Source: Cellvibrionales bacterium UBA3090
GTDB taxonomy: Bacteria; Pseudomonadota; Gammaproteobacteria; Pseudomonadales; Porticoccaceae
Direction of reading: 5' to 3'
DNA: 18,748 bases
Assembly: GCA_002367235.1 (NCBI GenBank)
Contig: DFBC01000025.1
Coordinates: 1 to 18,748, forward strand
The first letter of the stretch is position 1, and the number at the start of each line of letters is the position of its first letter. Positions 1-6,655 of the stretch are shown here, piece by piece. The notes under the pieces were generated by a model that did no database searches, was not told the origin of the DNA, and saw only the letters and a list, made by a program, of their open reading frames with translations. The position numbers and the translations under genes are program-made.

Positions 1-384
1 TTCCGTTTTGTGGAAATACTCCGCCGCATTAAAAGGCGTCACATTGGGGATTGCCTGAGCCACCATATCTCGGCTTGTACGGTTTTTAGCGTAAAACACC
101 GCCTCCGTTGGCTCCCCTGGATGCACCGTGACCTCATATACTTTTGGGGTGAATTCCCAAGGCATGGCTCCATTGTTGGTGGCAACAAATTGAACCTTCA
201 CCGTGCGGGAATTATCCACACCAGCATCTGAGACCTGGTAAGCATCACCAGTCTTGCCGCCAACACCTGTGATCTCACAAAACACATCGTACAGAGGTGG
301 CATGACAAATAACGCAAACAAGAACATGCCGACCGCGCTTATGAGCAGCTTGACCAGGGTCTTTTTAACCGGTTTGGTCGACAT
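1..384 (-). CDS. ctaG: Cytochrome c oxidase assembly protein CtaG/Cox11, 3' part outside the window
   Basis: The first 128 codons are present, starting at the ATG at 382-384 and running off the left edge. The product has a short cytoplasmic N-terminus, one membrane segment at about residues 12-30 (LVKLLISAVGMFLFALFVMP) and then a periplasmic domain. The conserved LYDVFCEITG motif, with a cysteine just after the membrane segment, and the PFNAAEYFHK motif near the edge are typical of Cox11. In this family the copper-binding CFCF motif follows immediately, so it should lie just outside the window. Cox11 family proteins deliver copper to the CuB centre of subunit I. An AAGGA ribosome site lies 7 bases before the ATG, and the coxA stop is only 19 bases upstream, so it is the third gene of the coxB-coxA-ctaG operon. 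Subunit III (coxC) would be expected further left. Confidence 0.93.
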   Translation of the reverse strand, partial: MSTKPVKKTLVKLLISAVGMFLFALFVMPPLYDVFCEITGVGGKTGDAYQVSDAGVDNSRTVKVQFVATNNGAMPWEFTPKVYEVTVHPGEPTEAVFYAKNRTSRDMVAQAIPNVTPFNAAEYFHKTE

Positions 385-403
385 GTTCTAATCCTTCTAC
401 CTG

Positions 404-1957
404 TTACTTCACTTCCGGAGGAGTAGTAAAAGTGTGATATGGCGCAGGGGTGGCAACAGTCCACTCAAGGCCTTCCGCTCCTTCCCAGGTTTTAGGTTCA
501 CTCAGCTGTTTTCCAGATCTGATCGCTCTAATTACGATGAACATGAACAACAGTTGTGAGGAGCCATATATGAACGCACCAATACTGGAGACCATGTTCC
601 AATCAGAGAACTGTAACGCGTAATCAGCGTAACGACGTGGCATACCTGCCAGACCCAGGAAGTGCTGAGGGAAGAACGTGATGTTGAAACCGATGAACGA
701 AATCCAGAATTGCAGTTTAGCCATGGTTTCGTCATACATTCTGCCACACCACTTGGGCAGCCAGTAATAGACCGCTGCGGTGCCGGAGAATACCGCGCCA
801 GCAACCATAACGTAGTGAAAGTGGGCGACCACAAAGTAGCTGTCGTGGTACTGAACATCAGAAGGTGCAATTGCCACCATCACACCAGTAAAGCCACCAA
901 TGGTGAACAGGATAACGAAAGCAATGGCAAACAACATTGGTGTTTCAAAGGTCAGGGAACCACGGAACATTGTGGAGACCCAGTTAAACACTTTCGCCGC
1001 TGTCGGAATTGCAATCAACATCGTGGCGTACATGAAGTACAGCTCTCCACCGATTGGCATACCGACCATAAACATATGGTGAGCCCAAACAATGAACGAC
1101 AAGAAAGCAATAGACGCTGTTGCGTATACCATTGAGCTGTAACCAAACAGTGGCTTACGGCTAAAGGTTGGGATGATGTGAGAAATCACACCAAACGCAG
1201 GCAGGATAATGATGTAAACCTCTGGGTGACCAAAGAACCAGAATACATGCTGGAACAATACGGGATCACCACCACCGGCTGCATCGAAGAAGCTGGTACC
1301 GAAGTTAATATCCATCAGCATCATAGTAACGGCACCTGCCAATACTGGCATGACCGCAATTAATAAGAAGGCTGTAATTAACCAGGTCCAGACAAACATC
1401 GGCATTTTCATCAGCGTCATGCCAGGTGCACGCATATTCAATACAGTGGCAATAATATTGATAGAGCCCATGATTGAAGAAGCACCCATGATGTGAACAC
1501 CAAAGATAAAGTAGTTCACAGTGTCTGGAGCATACGTCGTAGAAAGCGGTGCGTAGAATGTCCAACCGAAGTTAGGTGCGCCACCTTCCATAAACAGCGT
1601 AGATGCCAACAATGCAAAAGCAAAAGGCAAAATCCAGAAGCTGAGGTTATTCATTCTAGGCAAGGCCATATCTGGAGCACCGATCATCATCGGAATCATC
1701 CAGTTAGCCAAACCAACAAACGCCGGCATGATGGCACCAAACACCATCACCAAGCCATGCATTGTCGTCATTTGGTTAAAAAATTCAGGTCTGACAATTT
1801 GCATACCGGGCTCGAATAACTCAGCACGGATAACCATTGCAAAAAATCCACCCAAGAGGAACATCGCAAAGCTAAACCAGAGGTAAAGCGTACCGATGTC
1901 CTTGTGGTTAGTGGTAAACAGCCAGCGGCCAATACCTTTAGCGGGACCGTGTGCCAT
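404..1957 (-). CDS. coxA: Cytochrome c oxidase subunit I (aa3 type)
   Basis: A 517-residue, strongly hydrophobic, 12-helix heme-copper oxidase subunit that reduces O2 and pumps protons in the inner membrane. Visible residues: heme a ligands H67 and H381, heme a3 ligand H379 (VVAHFHYV), CuB ligands H244, H293 and H294, and the cross-linked pair H244/Y248 in GHPEVY. The same motif supplies E246, the D-channel glutamate of type A1 oxidases. D96 in GAPDMALPR is the D-channel entry aspartate, and K322 is the K-channel lysine. The K-channel segment reads IPTAAK rather than the commoner PTGIK or PTGVK; the lysine itself is kept. The length is normal for the family. The ATG is preceded by a perfect GGGAGG ribosome site at 1966-1971, which directly abuts the coxB stop codon (TAAGGGAGG), so the two genes are cotranscribed and probably translationally coupled. 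Confidence 0.98.
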   Translation of the reverse strand: MAHGPAKGIGRWLFTTNHKDIGTLYLWFSFAMFLLGGFFAMVIRAELFEPGMQIVRPEFFNQMTTMHGLVMVFGAIMPAFVGLANWMIPMMIGAPDMALPRMNNLSFWILPFAFALLASTLFMEGGAPNFGWTFYAPLSTTYAPDTVNYFIFGVHIMGASSIMGSINIIATVLNMRAPGMTLMKMPMFVWTWLITAFLLIAVMPVLAGAVTMMLMDINFGTSFFDAAGGGDPVLFQHVFWFFGHPEVYIIILPAFGVISHIIPTFSRKPLFGYSSMVYATASIAFLSFIVWAHHMFMVGMPIGGELYFMYATMLIAIPTAAKVFNWVSTMFRGSLTFETPMLFAIAFVILFTIGGFTGVMVAIAPSDVQYHDSYFVVAHFHYVMVAGAVFSGTAAVYYWLPKWCGRMYDETMAKLQFWISFIGFNITFFPQHFLGLAGMPRRYADYALQFSDWNMVSSIGAFIYGSSQLLFMFIVIRAIRSGKQLSEPKTWEGAEGLEWTVATPAPYHTFTTPPEVK

Positions 1958-1971
1958 GACTTAATCCTCCC

Positions 1972-3120
1972 TTATTGACCTTGCTTGAATTTAAGAACAT
2001 CGATGGGCTGAACCACATCGCCGGTATCATTACCCCAAGCGTTACGCTCATAAGTAATGATGGCGGCCAAATCGACTTCTGATAGTTGGCCACCAAATGC
2101 CTGCATTGCAGTACCAGCTTTACCATTAACAACGACATCTAGGTGCCCGTTAATGTCGCCAGTAGCAATTGCACTGCCTTTCAAGCCTGGGAATACGCCA
2201 GCAATACCTTCGCCATTCCCCATGTGACAAGAAGCACACGAGCGGTTATAGGCTGCTTCACCTTGAACCATCAGCTCTTCCTTGGTAAAGGTTTTCTTGG
2301 CCAGTTCACGAACTGCGGCTACTTGAGCTTTTTTCTCTGCTAACCAGCTGTTGTACTCTTCCTTCTCAAGGACATTCACCACAATCGGCATAAAGGCGTG
2401 AGCCTTACCACACAACTCAGCACACTCTCCACGGTAGATGCCAGGCTCCTCAACATAGGTCCAGGTCTCATTAACAAAACCTGGAATAGCATCTTTTTTG
2501 ACACCAAAATCTGGCACCCACCAAGAGTGGATGACATCTTTAGCTGTGATAAGAAAGCGAACTTTTGTCTTGACTGGAAGAACTAGCGGCTCAGAAACTT
2601 CCTGGAGATAGTATTGGCTTTTAGGTGCGGTGTTATAAATTTCAGATTCTGGTGTAGTCAGTTCGCTCATATAAGCGACGTCTTCACCAAGATATTCATA
2701 TTGCCACTTCCACTGATAGCCAGTAACTTTTACATCGATCTCCGCTTCAGATGTATCGTAAACATCCAATAGCGTACTAGTTGCTGGGATCGCCATCACA
2801 ACCAGAATCAGTGCAGGAATTACTGTCCATACCACTTCTGCCGTGGTGTTCTCATGAAAGTTTGCCGCAACAGCGCCGCGTGATTTACGGTGTGCATACA
2901 TGCTGTAAAACATGATCGCAAATACACCGATACCGATAGCCACACAGATCCAGAAAATGACCATGTGAATATCGTAGATTGCGTTGCTGACCGGGGTTAC
3001 CCCCTTAGGCATATTTAGTGCCCAACGCTGAGCTTCTTCTGCTAACACTGAGCCGGAAAAGACCAGTGACATAACAGGGGCAAGCACAAGCGCGAAAAGC
3101 ATATTTGCTCTTCTTGACAT
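1972..3120 (-). CDS. coxB: Cytochrome c oxidase subunit II with C-terminal cytochrome c domain
   Basis: A 382-residue subunit II that takes electrons from cytochrome c and passes them to subunit I. A signal peptide covers residues 1-27 (cleavage after VLA). Two membrane hairpin helices lie at about 48-73 and 95-118, followed by the periplasmic cupredoxin domain. The CuA ligands are complete: H198, C233, E235, C237, H241 and M244 (motif GECAELCGKAHAFM). After a linker rich in Lys and Ala (260-285) there is a class I cytochrome c domain with heme site CASCH at 295-299 and probable axial Met339 in GTAMQAFG. This fusion is the caa3-like arrangement also known from Pseudomonas aa3 oxidases. It is the first gene of the operon. 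A GGAG ribosome site lies 8 bases before the ATG, and the promoter should lie in 3121-3293. Confidence 0.97.
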   Translation of the reverse strand: MSRRANMLFALVLAPVMSLVFSGSVLAEEAQRWALNMPKGVTPVSNAIYDIHMVIFWICVAIGIGVFAIMFYSMYAHRKSRGAVAANFHENTTAEVVWTVIPALILVVMAIPATSTLLDVYDTSEAEIDVKVTGYQWKWQYEYLGEDVAYMSELTTPESEIYNTAPKSQYYLQEVSEPLVLPVKTKVRFLITAKDVIHSWWVPDFGVKKDAIPGFVNETWTYVEEPGIYRGECAELCGKAHAFMPIVVNVLEKEEYNSWLAEKKAQVAAVRELAKKTFTKEELMVQGEAAYNRSCASCHMGNGEGIAGVFPGLKGSAIATGDINGHLDVVVNGKAGTAMQAFGGQLSEVDLAAIITYERNAWGNDTGDVVQPIDVLKFKQGQ

Positions 3121-3293
3121 CGCCCTATCTCCAAATAAGTTATTGTTTATAGTTTTAATCCCCTGAAAAATTGCCTAGACACAGGCACTCCTTGCAGGGG
3201 ACACTAGCTAAGTATATCAGACTTTCGTCGCGCCCCTCTACACCACAAATCAACCTTTCTCTCGGAACAAAGCCTATAGAACGCATTCATGTC
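3121..3293. promoter_or_regulatory. Divergent intergenic region of coxB and the MATE gene, with a nested dyad
   Basis: 173 bases without a gene, between two divergent starts, so promoters for both directions must lie here or overlap the gene ends. The clearest structure is a nested inverted repeat. The outer arms are TCCCCTG (3159-3165) and CAGGGGA (3195-3201); the inner arms are TGCCT (3172-3176) and AGGCA (3183-3187). It is centred near 3180. AT-rich sequence between the dyad and coxB (TATAAACAATAACTT on the minus strand) could supply a -10 element, but I see no convincing -35/-10 pair. No LexA box (CTG-N10-CAG with AT-rich centre) is visible although E. coli dinF is SOS-controlled. The role as an operator is inference. 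Confidence 0.45.
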
Positions 3294-4619
3294 ATGAATC
3301 AAATAAACCACCAAAAAGTTTTAGCGATTGCGCTACCCATGACGATTGCCAGCGTGAGCATCCCTCTACTAGGTCTTGTTGATACCGCTATTCTGGGACA
3401 TTTAGAACTGGCGCATTACCTAGGTGCTGTCGCGGCCGGCAGCAGCGTTTTAACGATGCTTTTTTGGCTATTTTCGTTTCTCCGAATGGGCAACACCGGG
3501 CTAACGGCTCGCGCCCGGGGTGCTGGCGACCACAATCGGTGCCGCGAACTACTCGCTCAATCACTGGTACTTGCCATGCTACTGGGGTCTGCCCTGGTAT
3601 TGTTTCAACAACCACTACTGACCGTCATTCTGAATTTAATTAAGCCTTCCACTGAAGTGAAGTTACTGGCCGCTGAATACTGCCAAATTCGCATTCTTGC
3701 TGCACCAGCCACATTTGGCACACTCTGCGCCATGGGCTGGCTGCTAGGGTTGCAACGCGCAAAAGCCACGCTACTGCTAATGCTGTTTACCAATGTTGTT
3801 AATATCAGTCTGGATTTTGTGTTTATTGTTGGCCTTAAAATGAATAGCGCGGGTGCCGCCTGGGCCTCTTTTTACGCCGAACTACTCGGCTTTGCGCTGG
3901 CAATGGGATTGATTGCAACGTCCTTGTCAGAAATGCCGGGAGCCATAAATTGGCGACACTTATGTCAGTGGCATCGCTATCGAGAATTTCTACAGGTAAA
4001 CCAACACCTGTTTGTACGCACGGCTTGCCTAGTCTTTACCATGGTGTTTTTTACTGCACAGGGGGCTCGACAAGGTGATAATTTTCTAGCCGCCAATGCC
4101 ATATTAATGCAATTACTCTTACTGGTAGCCTATACCCAAGATGGCTTTGCCCATGCAGCAGAATCGCTCGCAGGGCATGCCATCGGGACTAACAATCTCG
4201 ATCACTTCTACCAAGTTTGCGCAGAGGTCACGTTATGGGGGCTGGGTATTTCATGCATCGCCACCATTGCCTACCTGTTGTTTCCAGCGAGTATTATTGC
4301 CATTTTTACTGATTTGCCAGATGTATCTTCCACTGCTCGCGAGTATTGGCCATGGCTCATATCCCTACCGCTAGCCGGAGTTATATGCTTTATGGCTGAT
4401 GGTATTTTTATTGGCTCCGGAAAAACTCGAGCAATGCAAGACACGATGATACTGGCCACCTTTGGGTTGTTTTTACCAATTTGGTATCTATCGAAACCTC
4501 TGGGCAACCATGGATTATGGATGTCTTATCTGATCTTTCTCTGCGGACGCAGCACTCTGATGCTAGGAATGTTTGCTTTTTACAGTCGCCGTACCTCGTG
4601 GTTAAAAAATAAGGCTTAA
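3294..4619 (+). CDS. dinF: MATE-family multidrug/toxin efflux transporter, DinF subgroup
   Basis: A 441-residue, 12-helix membrane protein of the MATE superfamily, which exports organic cations or other toxic compounds using a Na+ or H+ gradient. The first helix carries IPLLGLVDTAILGHL, the DinF signature, with Asp30 at the position of the essential helix-1 aspartate. FLRMGNTGLTARARGAGD (62-79) follows, and N170/D174 lie in the NVVNISLDF segment of the N-lobe. The frame is open back to a TTG at 3171, but the extra 41 residues are polar, Arg-rich and unlike the family. I chose the ATG at 3294, giving MNQINHQKVLAIALPM. The Shine-Dalgarno signal is weak, so the start is moderately certain. The gene is divergent from coxB and followed after 71 bases by an unrelated unknown gene. 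The substrate cannot be read from sequence. Confidence 0.9.
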   Translation: MNQINHQKVLAIALPMTIASVSIPLLGLVDTAILGHLELAHYLGAVAAGSSVLTMLFWLFSFLRMGNTGLTARARGAGDHNRCRELLAQSLVLAMLLGSALVLFQQPLLTVILNLIKPSTEVKLLAAEYCQIRILAAPATFGTLCAMGWLLGLQRAKATLLLMLFTNVVNISLDFVFIVGLKMNSAGAAWASFYAELLGFALAMGLIATSLSEMPGAINWRHLCQWHRYREFLQVNQHLFVRTACLVFTMVFFTAQGARQGDNFLAANAILMQLLLLVAYTQDGFAHAAESLAGHAIGTNNLDHFYQVCAEVTLWGLGISCIATIAYLLFPASIIAIFTDLPDVSSTAREYWPWLISLPLAGVICFMADGIFIGSGKTRAMQDTMILATFGLFLPIWYLSKPLGNHGLWMSYLIFLCGRSTLMLGMFAFYSRRTSWLKNKA

Positions 4620-4640
4620 TGAGCGTAACAAGTCATTTCT

Positions 4641-4691
4641 TATACCAAGATGTTCTTTGCCTTTTAGCGTCCGTCTACTAGTTTTGGTATA
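4641..4691. repeat. Inverted repeat covering the start codon of the downstream gene
   Basis: The arms TATACCAAGA (4641-4650) and TTTTGGTATA (4682-4691) are complementary over 10 positions, the inner 8 of them being perfect TATACCAA/TTGGTATA plus A-T and one G-T pair. They are separated by 31 bases. The right arm ends on the A of the ATG at 4691. In RNA this could form a hairpin hiding the start codon; in DNA it could be a spaced operator. There is no T-tract, so it is not an obvious terminator for the MATE gene. Confidence 0.4.
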
Positions 4692-5347
4692 TGGACACAG
4701 TCAACATACGCCAAGCGATCGCCGCGGCAAAGGCTCACGAAAAAACTACAGGGCAGCTAGCCCTTCTCCTAAAAGCCAGGGCCGGCAGCCTACACCATGC
4801 AGTACAACTTCCGCCGCAGAATATTGTTCCTGCACTGCTCAACTTTATTATTCATTACATTGACCAGGTACCAGAATTTATTGATGCCGTTGACGCTATC
4901 TCCAACGAATGCAATATCTCGGATTACACAGAGCCCGTCATCGCCATTGCCAGTGAGTTTTTTATGCAGCCCCCCAGCCTAATTGATGGTCACGATGGAC
5001 TAAATGCACTAATGGATGAGTCTTATCTGGCTCATCGGCTGATAGAAGAGGTGAACGACCGGTTTATGTCCCATTACAACACGCCGCTGGTGCCAATGGA
5101 TATGACGCGATCCAATCTGATTATCCACCACTTGATTGGCGAGCCCTTTGCAAATCGATTAGATCAAGCTGTTCACCTAATTATCGATAATCTGCAAAAC
5201 CACGACCTGGTATTTGTACCGGATGCCTGCAAAGAAGATCGAAGTAAACGCTGGGCCAGTGACCTACAACGCTGGCCCTGCTTGGTGGATAACCTTTCTG
5301 TCAACCTGCTGCTGAACGGGCAGTCTATAAGGGTTATGATTCACTGA
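4691..5347 (+). CDS. Unrecognised conserved-looking hypothetical protein (218 residues)
   Basis: I do not recognise a named domain. The product has 218 residues, appears mostly helical and soluble, and has no signal peptide or membrane segment. Notable segments are LPPQNIVPALLNFIIHYIDQ near residue 41, an acidic central part, ALMDESYLAHRLIEEVNDRF near 105, and PMDMTRSNLIIHHLIGEPF near 135. Only a few cysteines are present (C70, C181, C196), with no CxxC pair. The start is well constrained: an in-frame TAG lies at 4679-4681, ATG 4691 is the first initiation codon after it, and the next in-frame Met is about 90 codons on. No Shine-Dalgarno signal is seen, and the ATG lies in an inverted repeat. 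The gene ends 12 bases from the end of the convergent YheV-type gene. Codon-like composition and length support a real gene; the function is unknown. Confidence 0.8.
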   Translation: MDTVNIRQAIAAAKAHEKTTGQLALLLKARAGSLHHAVQLPPQNIVPALLNFIIHYIDQVPEFIDAVDAISNECNISDYTEPVIAIASEFFMQPPSLIDGHDGLNALMDESYLAHRLIEEVNDRFMSHYNTPLVPMDMTRSNLIIHHLIGEPFANRLDQAVHLIIDNLQNHDLVFVPDACKEDRSKRWASDLQRWPCLVDNLSVNLLLNGQSIRVMIH

Positions 5348-5359
5348 GATTATCGGCTC

Positions 5360-5605
5360 TCACCTCTTTTCATTAGGATCCACCAGCCTCACGGGCTGGG
5401 TTTCGGCTTCTTTTTCTTCTTTAGTCTTATTAACCCGGGTATCCAACTCATTCGGCGTACTCTGCAGCAACATCTGCTCCCTAAACCCACAGCCCACGCA
5501 TTCGCGAAATTCCTTTTCGCCCTCTTTAAAAATCGTTAATTTGTCCATCTCACTGCACCGAGGGCAAACGGCTCCGGCAATGAAACGCTTTTTGGCTTTA
5601 AACAT
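5360..5605 (-). CDS. yheV: YheV-type small zinc-ribbon protein (DUF2387)
   Basis: An 81-residue protein whose N-terminal half matches the YheV pattern: KKRFIAGAVCPRCSEMD (5-21), then ECVGCGF (35-41). Four cysteines (C14, C17, C36, C39) form a CxxC...CxxC zinc ribbon. The C-terminal 40 residues are charged and low in complexity (KTKEEKEAETQ) and probably disordered. Family members are short gammaproteobacterial proteins usually annotated as putative metal-binding proteins, and I know of no established function. The ATG at 5603-5605 is followed directly by the conserved motif, so the start is sound. It converges on the 218-residue gene with a 12-base gap and no strong terminator, so transcripts may overlap. 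It diverges from the carbonic anhydrase gene. Confidence 0.88.
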   Translation of the reverse strand: MFKAKKRFIAGAVCPRCSEMDKLTIFKEGEKEFRECVGCGFREQMLLQSTPNELDTRVNKTKEEKEAETQPVRLVDPNEKR

Positions 5606-5687
5606 AAACGGCCTTATTGAAATTACTTGAGGCTTTTGAAGGTATCGCTATTATAACGTTAACTATCATTGATCATGGAAAAGTATC
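5606..5687. promoter_or_regulatory. Divergent promoter region of the YheV-type and carbonic anhydrase genes
   Basis: 82 AT-rich bases separate two divergent starts. For the plus strand, TTGAGG (5627-5632) and TATAAC (5652-5657) resemble -35 and -10 elements, but their 19-base spacing is long. A direct repeat TATCAT occurs at 5664 and 5684, the second overlapping the ATG of the plus-strand gene. GGAAAAG just before the ATG at 5688 can serve as ribosome site. All of this is weak pattern matching. Confidence 0.25.
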
Positions 5688-6254
5688 ATGCCTGACAACA
5701 TTCGATCCCATCGAGGCATCACACCAACGCTTGGCGCCAGAGTCTATGTGGATCCGGCGGCAACAGTTATTGGCGACACAATATTAGGCGACGATGTTTC
5801 GGTATGGCCAGGGGCGGTGATTCGTGGCGATATGCACCGCATTACTATTGGCAACCGTTCCAATGTACAAGACAACGCGGTGCTGCACATTACTCATTCC
5901 AGTGAATTCAACCCCGGTGGCTGGCCGCTAACTATTGGCAATGATGTCATTATTGGCCATGGCGCTATTTTGCATGGCTGCACATTGGGTAGTCGCATCT
6001 TGGTGGGGAATGGTGCCATTGTTAACGACGGGGCAGTTGTAGAAGATGAGGTTATTATCGGTGCTGGAACGGTAGTGCCACCTGGAAAGACGCTGGAAAG
6101 CGGCAATCTCTATGTTGGCAACCCCTGTCGATTATTGCGCCCGGCAACGGATGTCGAGAAGGCATTTTTTACCTATTCACCCGCAAATTATGTGAAACTT
6201 AAAGATCAGTATCTTGCGGAAAGCCGGGATGACTGGCGCAATGAGGTAGAGTAG
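5688..6254 (+). CDS. yrdA: Gamma carbonic anhydrase-like protein, YrdA family
   Basis: A 188-residue left-handed beta-helix protein built of hexapeptide repeats from about residue 20 to 140 (for example VIGDTILGDDVSVWPGAVI and IGAGTVV). A C-terminal helix at about 150-185 packs on the trimer. Histidines suited to bind zinc at the subunit interface are in VLHITH (H67 or H70) and in GHGAILHGC (H91 and H96, five apart, as in the gamma carbonic anhydrases). The overall pattern, including the VLHITH...S insert before WPLTIG, matches the YrdA group, about 184 residues in E. coli. PaaY/CaiE-type relatives are the alternative. Carbonic anhydrase activity is plausible, but many YrdA-type proteins show little or none, so the reaction is uncertain. 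It is a single-gene unit ending in a hairpin terminator. YrdA-type genes commonly sit near aroE, as here. Confidence 0.9.
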   Translation: MPDNIRSHRGITPTLGARVYVDPAATVIGDTILGDDVSVWPGAVIRGDMHRITIGNRSNVQDNAVLHITHSSEFNPGGWPLTIGNDVIIGHGAILHGCTLGSRILVGNGAIVNDGAVVEDEVIIGAGTVVPPGKTLESGNLYVGNPCRLLRPATDVEKAFFTYSPANYVKLKDQYLAESRDDWRNEVE

Positions 6255-6275
6255 CCGGAACACAGCCAGAACCTG

Positions 6276-6309
6276 AATGGTAGTGGCACACCGCTACCAT
6301 TTCTATTTA
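6276..6309 (+). terminator. Hairpin terminator between convergent carbonic anhydrase and rhodanese genes
   Basis: An 11-base-pair stem, AATGGTAGTGG (6276-6286) with CCGCTACCATT (6291-6301), has one G-T pair and a CACA loop. It is followed on the plus strand by TCTATTTAT. It lies 22 bases after the carbonic anhydrase stop and ends right at the rhodanese stop codon. The T-rich tail favours plus-strand use; the minus strand has the stem but almost no T-run. Confidence 0.6.
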
Positions 6310-6629
6310 TCGACAACCAAATCTTTATACCCACCTTCATTGCTAACATGGGTATACCCCATACCCTCAAGAGTCTCCTGGGCAATACCGGCTCGCCGGC
6401 CACTGCCACAGTACAATTTTATCTCCGCATCTTTTTCTAGACTCACCGCATTTATGCGTTCAGCAATTTCTGTATGAGGAATATTGATCGCTTGGGATAA
6501 ATGACCTTTTTCATATTCAGCCTCAGATCGGACGTCGATCCACACAACTTCCGAAGCAAATACTGGCAAGCATGCCAACGATAACGAAGCTATCACTAGC
6601 AGTTTTCCAAACAATGCCTTCATTTCCAT
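6303..6629 (-). CDS. Exported single-domain rhodanese (PspE-like)
   Basis: A protein of about 108 residues: a signal peptide (positively charged start, LLVIASLSLACLPVFA, cleavage near VFA) and one rhodanese domain. WIDVRSEAEYEKGHLSQAIN is the CH1 motif, and YCGSGRRAG contains the active-site loop with its catalytic cysteine at about residue 74. The domain binds sulfane sulfur on that cysteine and transfers it to an acceptor such as cyanide or a thiol. The physiological acceptor is unknown. The frame opens with GTG-ATG-GAA-ATG, so the start may be the GTG at 6632, the ATG at 6629 or the ATG at 6623. I use 6629; all three keep the signal peptide. A cysteine in the hydrophobic core (SLSLACLP) raises a weak lipoprotein possibility, but the lipobox is poor. 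It follows aroE by 26 bases and may be cotranscribed with it. Confidence 0.88.
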   Translation of the reverse strand: MEMKALFGKLLVIASLSLACLPVFASEVVWIDVRSEAEYEKGHLSQAINIPHTEIAERINAVSLEKDAEIKLYCGSGRRAGIAQETLEGMGYTHVSNEGGYKDLVVDK

Positions 6630-6655
6630 CACCCGTATCTTTTACCCGTAAAAAA

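Noticed and set aside
532..870. 112-codon minus-strand frame, and other long frames inside coxA (662-1135, 1493-1819 plus strand)
   Set aside because: They overlap the unambiguous coxA in other frames, and their products are low-complexity or Cys/His-rich shadows without recognisable domains.
3171..3293. 41-codon N-terminal extension of the MATE gene from a TTG start
   Set aside because: The extra residues are polar and Arg-rich, unlike the family N-terminus, and they run through the divergent promoter region. The ATG at 3294 gives the expected start.
3121..3293. LexA (SOS) box upstream of the dinF-like gene
   Set aside because: No CTG-N10-CAG with an AT-rich centre is present; the CTG and CAG seen here are 16 bases apart within the dyad.
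5345..5362. TGAGA/TCTCA hairpin followed by CCTCTTTT at the convergent junction of the 218-residue gene and the YheV-type gene
   Set aside because: The stem is only 5 base pairs with an 8-base loop, too weak to call a terminator.
5664..5689. TATCAT direct repeat before the carbonic anhydrase gene
   Set aside because: Six-base matches in an AT-rich leader are expected by chance; the second copy overlaps the start codon.
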